Part shown: piece after piece, positions 1-11,800 of the stretch | Layout: the number at the start of each line of letters is the position of its first letter | How positions within the stretch are numbered: the stretch's first letter is position 1 | From: Allacma fusca | Taxonomy: Eukaryota > Arthropoda > Collembola > Symphypleona > Sminthuridae | DNA: 64,000 nucleotides | NCBI GenBank assembly: GCA_947179485.1 | Contig: OX359246.1 | Location: 496,001-560,000 of the forward strand | Direction of reading: 5' to 3' | Position numbers and translations under genes: made by a program | The notes under the pieces: model-generated | Database searches by the model: none | Told to the model about the DNA's origin: nothing | What the model saw: only the letters and a program-made list of their open reading frames with translations

Positions 1-457
1 GTGGTAGTAGTGTTATGGTTTGGGGCTGTATCAGTGCATATTGGGTGGGAACCATTGATTTTATGGAGGGAAATATGAACCAACACTACTACCAATCCAT
101 ATTCAACCGAAACATTAAGCAATTAGCCCAACACCTGGGACTTGGACGCCGATTTGTGTATCAACAGGGCAACGACCCCAAGCACACGGCAAAGTCCACA
201 TGGGCCGATTTAAACAACAACAAGATACCAGTTCTGGACCCCAAAGTACGGATATCACCTCTAATGAACATAAGTGTTATCACATATGTTGGTCGGGAGC
301 TGACAAAATTTCACATTACCGGGAAAAAAGACCCGAAAATCCGAATTAAGGAGAGATGGGACAACATACCCCCGAATTCACCCGGAACCTTGCCAGCTCC
401 GTCCCACAGTGCATAAATGCTGTCCTGATGGCAAACGGGAGGAATACTGCTTATTAG
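1..457 (+). pseudogene. Tc1/mariner-type transposase, 3' part, frameshifted and catalytically altered
   Basis: The window opens inside a transposase. The frame is already open from base 3, and VMVWGCISAYWVGTIDF matches the start of the second catalytic region of Tc1-like DDE transposases. The family motif QQDNDPKHTA appears here as QQGNDPKHTA, so the expected catalytic aspartate is glycine. After KIPVLDPKV the sequence loses the family's proline-rich SPDLNPIE block. Near 395 the correct reading moves to another frame and ends as SSVPQCINAVLMANGRNTAY with TAG at 455-457, a typical Tc1 C-terminus. There are therefore at least two defects: a lost catalytic residue and a frameshift or scrambled segment. 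I infer a dead copy that depends on other elements. The 5' part lies outside the window, and I could not define the terminal inverted repeat downstream. Confidence 0.85.
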
Positions 458-1782
458 TCAATCGGGCCGTGAAGTTTTATCCCGTTTAAAACCATCTTTC
501 TCTTTTGTTCCAACACTAATGCACACGAATAATTGGATACTTTTTCGTTTTTGTCCATGTTTTCATATAAAAAACTGTTTTTTACAAAATGTTTTTGCAG
601 ATCTATAATCAGCATAAAAATCTGAATAAAAGCAAACAGAAGCACTATAGATAAGTACTAAACTCCAAGATTATTTAGACCCTGAGTCTCAGAGTTTAAC
701 TTGTTCTAACACTAAAGCACCCCAGTGTATATTCTTTAAGGATAAACTTAGAATCTGTTCATTCAATCCAATGGTTCGATTTTGTCTTATGTATATGATA
801 ACCCATCTTTGTTTTTCAGTTTGACTTTCTTCCATAATAATATTATTTAATGTTAAGGGTACGTTAACAACACAGTTGTGTGTATATGATTGCATTGTAT
901 AAAATTCGTGGATCTTACAGGATAGCATTTCATCACTTGTACAATTAGTATGTTTATAACCAAGTTTATAACAAATATTTTTTGTGTTAAAAATGTTTGA
1001 AATTATTATGTACTGTGTCGTAAGGCAAATACTATTGTGGTATCAGTGAAATAAATTATTTCTTTCTCTCTCTACCGATGTTTGGGTTTTATCATTTAAA
1101 AGATTTACAAACAAGGATCAGTATTGACCTACTTTTTTCATTCATTATCTCAGCTGTTTGTACTTAAAATTACAGTCCCTCCAGTAAGACAGGTTTATAT
1201 ATAGGAATTTAAATTAAGTAACACGAAATGCTACTCGATAAAACCTTGTAAAAAGCTGAATGCAAGGAAAATGAATTGAGATTCACGAGTTCATGTTGAC
1301 CACAAGTTATAATACGTTTTTGTAATTATCGTAAATAAATAATTCTTGAACATTAATTATCTTCAAACTCCGATTATCTTCTCATTTTCCCATCCACGCT
1401 CACGCATTTTAAACTATATAAGTTATTTAGCCTCAAAACCCCAGCTAAACCCTGAAATATACGTGTAACCTTTTCTTCTGCCTCTACTCAGTAAAAGGCC
1501 ATATTTGTTTTACATATATGATTTTGTAACATATTTTGTTCTGTTTCGTTTTTTAATCGTCAATTTTACCAAACGAAACACGTACATCTAACTTTGCCTG
1601 AAATGTTTATTTAACTTGATTGCAGAGCGTGGTTTGTTCGTGGTTTGCTACCGCACTATCAGGATTTAAGCTAATTAGCCAGGAAGTAAGTACTGGCCCG
1701 ATTAGTAGTCGATTTTCTTGAACATATATACAAATGTGTTACTTAGGTAAGTATTCAGAAATTGAAGTTAATTTGAGCTCCA
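458..1782. other. AT-rich non-coding stretch after the Tc1 remnant
   Basis: No convincing coding region is visible. The first few hundred bases probably still belong to the Tc1 element, because two similar short blocks (GTTCCAACACTAATGCAC near 508 and GTTCTAACACTAAAGCAC near 702) suggest duplicated or terminal sequence. A pyrimidine-rich run follows TGAAATAAATTATTTC at about 1047. I could not place an element end. Confidence 0.4.
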
Positions 1783-2078
1783 TCCGGGCTCCAACTAAAA
1801 GTTCTAGCTTATTTGCGGGCAATTCAAATTATTTTTAGGCCTCGAATCCGGTATGTGTAAAATATTGACCCCGAAGGTCACCGCTGGGGCACCGTGTCAC
1901 CAACTAGAACCAAACTTGACAGGCAACTCATCCGGGCTCCAACTAAAAGTTCTAACCTATTTGCGGGAAATTCGAATGATTATTAGGGACCAAATCCGGT
2001 ATGGGTGTGATATTGACCTCGGAGGTCACAGCTGGGTCATCGTATCACCAACTGGAACCAAACTCGGCACACGTTTAA
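1783..2078 (+). repeat. Diverged 148-bp tandem duplication
   Basis: Two head-to-tail units begin with TCCGGGCTCCAACTAAAAGT at 1783 and 1931, an offset of 148 bp. Both continue through the shared blocks TTTGCGGG, AATCCGGTATG, ATTGACC, GAGGTCAC/AAGGTCAC and CACCAACT(A/G)GAACCAAACT. The units differ by scattered substitutions, so the duplication is not recent. The unit encodes no recognisable protein. Confidence 0.8.
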
Positions 2079-3489
2079 TATGTGTCTAAATAAAGCTCTA
2101 GTTCTAATTTGGACTAGTTTCATCACCGGTTAGATTATGAAACCGGTATCGACGCTCTTTGACCTCTTGAGGTCAATATCTCGGAGTTCGGAGGTCATAT
2201 CTCGCTGAAAAATTTTGCACACGCTATTTAATTTTTATTCTCGCCATTTTTGAAGTTATATTGCTAATTTTCACTGTTTGAATTTTTTGGTACCCCATGA
2301 GCCCCCCCCCCTCATTTTTCGGTAACTTTAACCCCGGATATCTCCGAATCCTGTTTTACGATTTCTTTGGGCCAATTATCAAAAATAATCTACTCTTCAA
2401 GGCGCACCCACCAGGAATTTTCTTATCGAGATCAAACAGGGGGCATATTCTCGTAAGGATTGTGCGGTGTCCTTCGCTGCAATCTATAGGAAATTAATTC
2501 ATTTGTCAGTAATTTCTGATTTGGGAAAGGGGTCTATTTCAGTGCAAAGAGCATACAGCTCACGTTTTTTGACTACTAGGATTTCCCTGGAAAACAAGGT
2601 GAATCAGCACGTCATATATACGGTTATGCCCTTTGTGTAGATTAAGCAGTAATGCCTTTACAAAATGGTCTGGCATATCCCCTGGCTTCTTTGCATTCAT
2701 AATTGCCGAATTTAGATACTTTCTGGCTTTTTAGTTGTAAAGTTACGGTGTATTTCGGGACTCTAGTACCTCCGGGTATTAATACTTAATAACTAAAGTA
2801 TTAGAATTATATTGGAATTCATAGAAAATATTTGAATAAATTAAATTGGAATTTACATTTTCTGAAAAAAATACATTTGAATTGGGATTGGAATCCGTTA
2901 GGATTAATTTTAATCAGAATTGTATCCGTATTTTCTGAATACTCCAGCCCAGGTGTCGTACAGTGTTTAAGACGCTCCATTTGTTTCCTATGGCATACAA
3001 ATGGGTAAGTAAATTGGGAACCATTTAAACTTTGGTACTAATTAACATTTTATTAAATTTAATTAATTGAAGAGTATTTAGTTAAAGAGAAACTTCGATT
3101 TTCTAAACTGCCGTCAGAAACATTCCAGAATTGGCTAAAATTCCTGGAGCAAGTGTTTACAACAATAAAGAACATTCTTAAGTTCGCTGAAATATTTTTG
3201 CCCTTACTCGAGAGAGATTGGTTACAAGTAATTACTGTTGAGCAATTTACCTTTGCCCCAAGATTGGGATCGTATTTATTATTCAATTTTGCTAAACTTG
3301 TTCCGAATATAGTAGAAATTATTGTACAATAGGGGTTTCATTGACTCAATCTCACAACTAATGGTACGACCTTCACATGTCGATATGGTTGTTCCTGTGT
3401 TGACCATAGTTAATTTATTTTAACATGCGGAGGTCACACAATGGGTCTTGGGGTGCCGTGCTTTAAAATCCCCTTGTACAATAAAATTT
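2079..3489. other. Non-coding stretch with a small palindrome and AT-rich repeats
   Basis: TTGACCTC-TT-GAGGTCAA at 2159-2176 is a perfect 8-bp inverted repeat just after the tandem duplication and may belong to the same repeat unit. Around 2800-2940 the text is dominated by variants of ATTGGAATT, which suggests an old MITE-like fragment, but no ends or target duplication could be defined. No gene is visible. Confidence 0.4.
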
Positions 3490-3497
3490 ACTCCACC

Positions 3498-4682
3498 TAG
3501 GGTATGTCGATTGAAAATGTCCTGCAGTATTTGGCCGCCCAGCTGAAAATGCCCAAAATGCCTGCCCACATGCCCAAAAACTGGGCATGTGGGCAGCTTT
3601 TGAAAATGCCCTGATTTTGGGCATTTTGGGCAGGGCAAGTTGGGCATTTTCATAGCACCAAAATTGGATTACTAGCATATATTCTGAATATCCATCCAAA
3701 TGCATGGAAGCGCAGCTAAGGAAAAGTTACAAATATGGATGTCTGGTTATTCGCTTGTTCGTTTATATATCAAAATGGCAAAAACAGCCAAATCAATTAA
3801 ATTTCATTGACATGAGGTGATATCATTTATCACTGCTATGAAAAAAAATTTCTATGTAAACAAAAATATGCAATAAATTTGCGTATGCGTCACTGACAGG
3901 CGGGCAGAAATACTATTTTCTTTTGAAGTACGAACTCCTAACGTAAAAATCTGATGGTAAGGGATCAGTGAAAATTTTAATGGGTGATGTAGCTTAATTT
4001 TATACTCATTTTATTCTACATCACTATTGTCTGCAGTTTGCAACGATTAGCTAAAAATTGCTCGAGTAGAAACCAATGTACATCCTCCATACGGGTCCCC
4101 CAAATATTGTTGTTTGTAGTTTTATGGTGTATACAAAAATTACCGTATGGATTCAAATTTTAACCGAAAAGACATTTCTGATAACAGTAATATACATACA
4201 TGCATAGGGGTATGTGAATATTACTAGGATGGTGGAAGTTCATTTTACATCATCTGCAGTTTGGAAAAATAGTTCCTAGAATATTTTAATTTATAGCCGT
4301 ATCGTGTACTGTACAGGTGTTTCATAAATTGTAATGTTCAATATGACCGATGGTATACAAACGTATTTCATCACCGGTTGAATTAACTTCGTCAAAATAA
4401 TGACAAACAGAATAAAATTTTCAAGATAATTTCGAACGCTTTTTCTCCAAAATTACAAAGAAATTTTCAAATTCACTGTCAAATTGTATAGATTGTTCTA
4501 TAATATTCCACGATTCTGCCCAAAATGCCCAATTTGTCCTCGATGAAAATGCCCAAAATGCCCTTGCCCAATATGCCCTATTATGCCGCCCTCGCCCTGA
4601 AATGAAAATGCCCAAAATGCCCTGGCATTTTGGGCGGGCGAGTTGCCCAAAATGCCGGGCATTTTCAAATCGACATACCCTA
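3498..4682. mobile_element. Non-autonomous hAT-type DNA transposon (hAT-A), complete with 8-bp TSD
   Basis: The left end starts TAGGGTATGTCGATTGAAAA (3498). The right end, read on the other strand, starts TAGGGTATGTCGATTTGAAA, which is the same 23-bp terminus with a single-base indel. The flanks are perfect 8-bp direct repeats, ACTCCACC at 3490-3497 and again at 4683-4690. An 8-bp target duplication with TAGGG termini is the signature of the hAT superfamily. Both subterminal regions (about 3540-3655 and 4516-4665) are packed with copies of GCCCAAAATGCCC in both orientations, as expected for hAT transposase-binding repeats. At 1185 bp there is no transposase frame, so it must be mobilised in trans. 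Confidence 0.88.
3538..3655. repeat. Left subterminal GCCCAAAATGCCC repeat cluster of hAT-A
   Basis: Several direct and inverted copies of the GCCCAAAATGCCC type lie within about 115 bp, including the inverted pair CTGCCCACATGCCCA and TGGGCATGTGGGCAG around 3568-3597. Strong secondary structure is expected in single strands. The matching right cluster is at about 4516-4665. I infer a role as transposase-binding sites by analogy with hAT elements. Confidence 0.7.
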
Positions 4683-4690
4683 ACTCCACC

Positions 4691-5197
4691 CTGATAAAAT
4701 TTTAGCAAAAGTGAACCATAAATACGGTTATCAACTGTGGGCAACTCCACCTCACCTATAACAGACCCCTCTGGGGTAAGAGTAAAGGAAGTTTGCGAAA
4801 CTGTTCCTTATAGTCGTATACATTTATCCCATCATTTTTAGCCAATTCGGATTTCCTGACGACAGTTGAGAAAACTCAGACTGAGGTTTTTGAGGTTATA
4901 GATGATCTTCAGGAGTGAATGGCAAGTACAATTACTGAAATATTGGTCTAATATCTTTTTACGCGATAAAACAGTGCAAGAATACTCCGCTGTAAAAATG
5001 TATTATTTTAATTTATAAATTAAGCTTGCGTTAAAAGCAGTGGGGGGTCATTTATGCAGAAGTTACGGTTGCGTTTCGCAGGGTGGGTAGTGGGGCAAAA
5101 TGTGCAATTTTTAGCGCTACGTATTAAATGAATGGCCCCAAATACTCAATTACACACTTTATGAAATATACGAGTAATGAGCAAAATTGAGAGCACT
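4691..5197. other. Non-coding stretch between two hAT-derived segments
   Basis: No open frame or RNA gene could be recognised. The sequence is AT-rich and shows no internal repeat that I could align. Confidence 0.4.
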
Positions 5198-5376
5198 GGT
5201 TCAACTTCAACTAATACCTTGTTTAAAATTGAAGCTGCCATCAATTTTCAATTTAATTTGTTTAATAAACTGAAGTTGCAATAATTGAAATTGACTGGAA
5301 GTTGCAACTCAAATTGACTGGAAGTTGGAATTGAAATTGTAAGTTGCAACTATTACTTGAAGGTCTGAGGAGGCCT
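5198..5376 (+). mobile_element. 5'-truncated fragment of the hAT-B family
   Basis: TTCAACTTCAACTAATACC through AAGTTGCAACTATTACTTGA to a degenerate terminus (GAGGAGGCCTCA) follows the right half of the complete hAT-B element at 23922-24889 block by block, including repeated TTGAAGTTG/TTGGAAGTTG words. The left half and the target duplication are missing, and the terminal GGAGCCCTA has decayed. Confidence 0.65.
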
Positions 5377-8255
5377 CATAACATCTCGATATGGCTATGA
5401 AATTTAAATGCCATCTGGAGATGGTAAAAAGTTTTTATGACTGTGCTCCTGTTCCCAACTAAATGCTTTCTTTGCCTGTTTCCACACTCTGTCCACTACA
5501 GCACAATTAAAACAAATAATTACACTAGTAGCTACATATAAATTTATTTAATAAATTACTCCAGTTTTGTTGAGTTTTAATAGTTTACAAGGGCGAGGAT
5601 AAATTCGTGTGGAACTGTTACTTTGGTGACGTCACATAATTTTTTTTACCTACAAATATTCATCATTGGGCATTGAACAACCCTGTATTTGATTAGCCTT
5701 ACAGGAGCACGAAGAAATTCTGAAGTTGCCAATTTATCAAAAACACCTGGTCGATACAAAAATGTTTCCCCGTATAAGATATGTATGGACTATTCTAATG
5801 ATTTTTATCCTTTATACACATTCACCCTTGAATGAATGAAATGGAAATGGAGTAATGGCTGCATGTTCTGGTGCCTTATAGTCGAAATCCAATATAGCGA
5901 GTTCATATAATTATGTATTCCAAAGCACTGGCTTGTTAGAAATATTTTATTGGGATGTATTTTCGTCAAATACCAAAAGTCTAATTATACAAAATTCAAG
6001 CACCCCATTCCGTGAGACAAGCTTTAAATTCAAATACAGCCAAACAATAGGCTTTTCATGACAACATTTAGAAATAATTAAAAGCTCCTCACATTTTTGG
6101 AAGGAATGCCCTCGTGAAGGAGACCTCCGACTTTGCATCAAATACAACAATGTCGTGACTTTAAATATTTACCCCGGTAAATGAAGTACATTCTAACGAT
6201 TCTGCAAAATGAAGAACCCTATTTTATCGTATATTTCTTCTATCGCCTCCCCATACCTGAAATCTATTTTTATGACATGAAGTACTGGGTCGTATATAGT
6301 CGCTTATAATTTTCTGCTGTAAAACAGGGGCATTGGAATTAATTTTATTCAAAAATGAATTCTTTATAATTAAACTCTCTCATAATGACACAATTCTTAC
6401 TGACACTATATTTTGACTTAATAAAGATCAATTTAGATATTGAGCTTAACTGAACCCTCATGAATTTTACTGGAAACAAGCGTTACAAAACGTTTTGGGA
6501 ATGTCAGACCGTACTTGAATAAATTACAAGATAACAAATTATCCCCTTTCTCCGCCTCTCTCATTTTGAATTACCGAATTTTTATTCATTTTTACGGGTC
6601 ATGCCCCAACTCTTTGCGTATGAACCTGGATAGCTCCTTGTAAATTATTTTTCCAACGTCTTACAGTAAATAGGTATTTGGAAAAACATTTTTGCTGGGA
6701 ATTAACATTTTTAATGACTAAAGTCTCAAAAACTCGACTTTGCTTACGACTGTGGTCACAATTCTTGTTCTACTTTCATGATGCAAATTTTGGAAAATAT
6801 AGAACTAAAATGCTTGACTAAAACGAGCTCCGGATTTTTTGATCATCTTTACTGATGTGGGCTTAGAAAAAAATGCAAAATGTCCAATACTTGTTTATAT
6901 ACAATATCTAAAGTATAAGCAATGATTTACATTGCATACAATACCCACATATGAATATATTACAAATATTTGGATCATTTTGAGCGAACGTTGATCAGCG
7001 CTCGTAATGCAATAGATATGTGTAGATATACATATACACACTGTCAGGTACAACACCTCATGCCTTTTAGGTCAAAATATGCCTTTCTCGTACTTTTCCA
7101 AAGGAGATGGTAACAACAATAAAATTCCAGAAAAAAATCCAGAAAATTGTTCTAGACAATAGGCAAGTCTTAACGTGCTAGGACAAATATTATTAGAAGT
7201 TACGGAAATCTATTAGGTTTCGCAGAACGTATTGTGAAATTGGCTGCTCTTTAAGGTATTCAAAGAATTTATAATCTGAAATTTGGAATAAGATACAATA
7301 AGTAAACAAATATTTTACCTGCTTCCTGATGAAAATTGAACACCGAGGATGTTTTGCAGCACAATGAATAGTTACTATGTTTAATGTAATTATGTTAAAA
7401 TAACTAGGCGTACTTCAAAATTCCGATTGTTATTCTGTTATTTGCACAACGGTGATTGAAGTTTAGGGTCGACTGTAGATGGATTAAGGGTGAAATGCAA
7501 AGATGCTTTCAAGAACTTGCAGATTAGACGACTGTTGCTCTCTGTCCAGCGTCGGCTTCTATAAATGGAGAAACTCAATGTGACTCGTGGATTTTCCACG
7601 TTCGGAAAAAGCGAATGCGATCTAAGATCTCTATTCATCTACTTCTATCTAGGGGTGATTAATTTTTGACATATGTAAGTAGAGATTGTTGATTAATGCT
7701 GCATATATTTGTATTATTCGCTTGAGCTGGAAGGACACTAATAAAAATTACTAAACTAAATTCAGTAAAGTGCTTATTACGACATATGTATATTATTCCG
7801 TGGATTTTCTTATAAGATGTATAACATCTTTCAAAAATCTTCATGTAATTGCTGTTCTTTGTACTGGGATCTCGCGCCTCCGTAAAATATTCTCCTAACA
7901 TGTACAAGTTGACTGTGGAAATCCCCTACAATGACAGCTTTCCTTTTTAATAATTTTACACTGCCTAAATCATGAAGGCCCCGTGTATAGGCTACAAGAT
8001 CTAAGGTGAGTAGGAGTATATTTGCTGCAGTGTGGCTAAACCATCCTCTGGATTTTGTAGATGCAAGTAATTAAACTTCATTGCATTCGATCCCTAAACA
8101 CGTCTATTTATAAAAGAATTAACTCTACTCTTATACAAATTGACATTGTAGCTAAAGCAGAAAGACTAACATGGTTATGAATGGGAATTTATCAACCCAA
8201 TGTAATTCCTACTGCAACATCCCCTACGGAACCATAGTGCCAGAAGGTTTTCTTG
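5377..8255. other. AT-rich non-coding stretch up to the copia insertion site
   Basis: Only short frames are present, and none shows a recognisable domain or codon pattern. I found no tRNA, no complete inverted-repeat element and no tandem array. It ends at the 5-bp target site of the copia element. Confidence 0.4.
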
Positions 8256-8260
8256 CCAGA
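8256..8260. repeat. Target site duplication of the copia element (left)
   Basis: CCAGA immediately precedes the LTR and is repeated exactly at 15376-15380 immediately after the other LTR. Five bases is the usual length for Ty1/copia integrases. Confidence 0.92.
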
Positions 8261-8614
8261 TGAGAGTAAAAGTGTCCTTATGTAAATATGCAGATATAAT
8301 TTATGAGTTGTAATTTTAGAGATATGTGAATTTCGTATGAAGGAAATAACTTTGGAGTCAAACTACAGAGTATTTGGGTTTTGTAAAGTGACAGTGAACT
8401 GTGTTTTATTCGGGAATTTTTACACCTTTTTATACAAGAAAAGAGTAATTAAAAACGCATTAATATGTAATCGATAATGTATTTTTAATAGGGTCAAAGT
8501 CTATTATTTTATCATGTAGACTTTGACCTTTGGATTTTGATCTTTTTGGAATAATTACATATGTATATATATATTATAGTTACATATATGTGTGTATATA
8601 ATTATAATTTCACA
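8261..8614 (-). repeat. 3' LTR of the copia element
   Basis: 354 bp, matching 15022-15375 at every position I compared. On the minus strand it contains a polyadenylation signal AATAAA (8405-8410), a TATA-like TATAAAAAGG (8425-8434) and a 12-bp inverted repeat. Confidence 0.95.
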
Positions 8615-8622
8615 CCTTCCCT
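8615..8622 (-). promoter_or_regulatory. Polypurine tract of the copia element
   Basis: The minus strand reads AGGGAAGG directly before the TGTG start of the 3' LTR, the expected place and composition for plus-strand priming. Confidence 0.75.
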
Positions 8623-8864
8623 AAATTTAAAAACACATATATAGGTAAATACATATATAAAGGGTTTATTCCAGTCTTTGTTGTTTTTCTTCTGGTCCGT
8701 TGTAATCTGTATCGTCATCTTGTGGGGAGATTTCTAGTCTATAGAGAATTAGGGGCGGAGAGGTTTATAGTCATGTTATATTGTTTAAAAAAAACAAAAC
8801 AAAGCAAAACAAAACGAAACCGAAACAAAAAAACAGAACTAAGGTTGGAGAGTTTTGGTAGTAA

Positions 8865-11800
8865 TTAATTGCCTTCCTCTCTTTCAATGATTGACGCTAA
8901 TTCTATTGGGCGTTGTCGACGTATTCTTGGTCGGATTGTGATTACTCTTTTTGATTGGCGAATTTTCCAAATACATATTGCAATAATAATAGCTAGTATA
9001 TTTAATATAGTTATTCCCGTTGTAGTAGTCCAGAAAAATGGATGAGCATATTCGACTCTCGGATATAGTGACTGTAGAATATATGTTGATTCGTTAGTCT
9101 GGGATACCGATGTAATTAAGCTGGTCCAATTGATTGTGGGTTGTAATACCCAGTTAATCTGAGCAGAAAAAATTGGCTCAGGTTTTACTATGTGGGAGAT
9201 TTCAGTCAAATGGCCAATATACTCAATATTATTAATTTTAAAGGTTGCGGTTATTGGGAGAGTGAAGACTTCGTCAGGGCATGTGTCTGTTTTATGTCCT
9301 ATGGTTAAGTTTGAACCTGGGCAATATATATAGTACTTGCCATGGAATGGTTTTAGTTGCACAAATTGCCGAAAGTCAAATGGGTAGCTGGGTCTGCATT
9401 CTTTTACTGTGTAATATACCTTTCCTTGTATTGCTTCCTTGGGAAGACAGTGATCGGATTTTGGAAGAACTAATTTTGAATTTTTGGAGTATTCTAAGTC
9501 GGTGTCGAGTACACAGTTGGTTCCTAGTTGGATGATGGCATTTACTGGTCCGGTGTATACTAGTTTACACGTATCATTTTCTGTCTTCATCATGAAGTTG
9601 AACGGATCTGCTTCCACCAATATATTATCTTTTGATACATATGGTATTGAGAAATCCATGTATAGGATATCTTTATTTTCAGATAATGAGCATTGTTGGG
9701 ATTTTCCTTCAGGACAGTAATTAGGTGACTGGCAAATTTTGGAGTAATTTAGGAAATCAAAGAAGTTTGGATTAATCTTTCCGTTTTCCCAGTCCCGATG
9801 TGTTTCTTTAATTATGTCTCTTCCAATCATCAATCGATTGGTTATAAATGAGATAGCGTAGTTAGTACTTATCAGTTTATTTTTTATTTCGTCAAAGTCT
9901 TTTTGATGTATTGACAAGCTCTCCATAGCAGTTTTAAAATCTTGTTGGAGTCGTTTAATTGCTTCCTTGTTTTGGAGGTAATTTTGTTCCAGTGTCCGTA
10001 TTTCGTTGCGGTGATTCGAGATCATTTGATCATACGCACCTGGACTTGGATATTGATTTGATGTGTACGCTGTATGTCCAAAGACTCCTAGACCCATACA
10101 TGCTACAATGATTGCAGAAATTCCAACTACTGCAAGATTTAAAGCTCGTTCTACAACACGTTTCTCTCTTATAATATTTTTGTGTTTATATTTGGTAGGG
10201 CACATTAGTTCTAGTTGTCGGATAAATATATCGTTATACATTTGGGTACATTGTTCTTTCGCAAATGGGAGTAGTCCCGAGTCGATTTTGTCCTGTGTTA
10301 GTATTTCGCATGGACTTATAAATTTTATTGCCAGAGCTACCTGAGTATGTCCAGTTGTGATTTGATTTTCACTTTTTCGCCAGAGTATCTGAATTTCTTC
10401 TTGTTGAACAGTTTTTACATTTATGGGGATTAATATGATTAGTAGAAATAAAACCCATATCGAGCTTAGTTGCTGGTTGTTTATTGGAGTTATTGAAAAC
10501 CATATTGAGCTTAGTTGTTGATTGTTTGCTGGAGGTATTAGAGTTGTTTTATTTGCGACTTTAGAAAGTACCAAGGTTGGGAGGGATATAATGGTAATGA
10601 TGGCTGTCCATAGAGATAAGTAAGCTGCGGATGACCATGTTTTCTTCGGTTTTATCTCTTCAGTTGATTTTATTCCGAATCCTTCCCTTGATTCCAGAAA
10701 TTTTGTTCGGGATAGTGGTTTTGTTAATCCATCAGCTAGTTGATCATGTGTAGGTACATATTCTACTTGAATTTCGTTATTTGTCACTAAGTCTCGGGTA
10801 AAATGATAACGTACATCTATATGCTTCGTACGGTTATGCATTTCTGGGTTCTTGGCAAGTCTAATCGTGCTTTGGTTATCAACGTAAATTGGTATCGGTG
10901 AAGTCCTGGGATGACCTAGTTCACCCAAGAATCTTCGGAGCCATGTGGATTCCCTAGCTGCTGAAGCTAGAGCTATGTATTCTGCTTCTGTTGATGACAC
11001 AGCCACGACAGGCTGCTTTTGACTGGACCAACTTATAGCTCCATTTCCCAATAAGAATACATACCCGCTGGTTGATTTTCTTTGAAGTTTATCTCCAGCG
11101 TAATCCGAGTCAGAATATCCAATAAGTTCCGAATTTGAGTTTTGTTCATACTTTATACTGAGGTTCATGGTTCCTTTCAAGTACCTCAAGATATATTTGG
11201 CTGCTATCCAGTGGCTGTTGTCGAAGGCATGTAGAAATTGCGATAACTTAGAGACTGCATAAGAGATGTCAGGGCGAGTACATTTAGCTAAAAATAGGAG
11301 TGAGCCTATGAGTTGTCTGTATGGCAATGCTGTATTTGGTTGTAGACTTGGGACCAGATCCAAATTTGGTTGCATTGGTACGTTTGCTATTTTACAGTCT
11401 GTCATGTTGTAGTTTTCCAATAGGGTTTTAATATATGTAGTTTGGGTAATTTTTATAATTCCAGTTCTTGTTTCTTGTAAGATTTCTAGTCCAACGTATG
11501 TACTTACATCTCCAGTTTTAATTTCAAATAATCGTTGTATTTCATTAATAACTTCAGAGATGGTTTCGTTATTTTCTGAGATAATAAGTCCGTCATCTAC
11601 ATATAATGCTAGATACACGATTTTATTTTTGATTGTTCCAACGTAAACGCTGTGGTCACATGATGTTCTTTGTAAATTGAAATCGCTCAGGAATTTGTTG
11701 AATTTTTGATTCCAACATCTTGGAGATTGTTTGAGTCCGTACAAACTTTTGTTAAGTTTACAAACTATATTCTGATCTCCATTAGAGAATCCCTTGGGTT

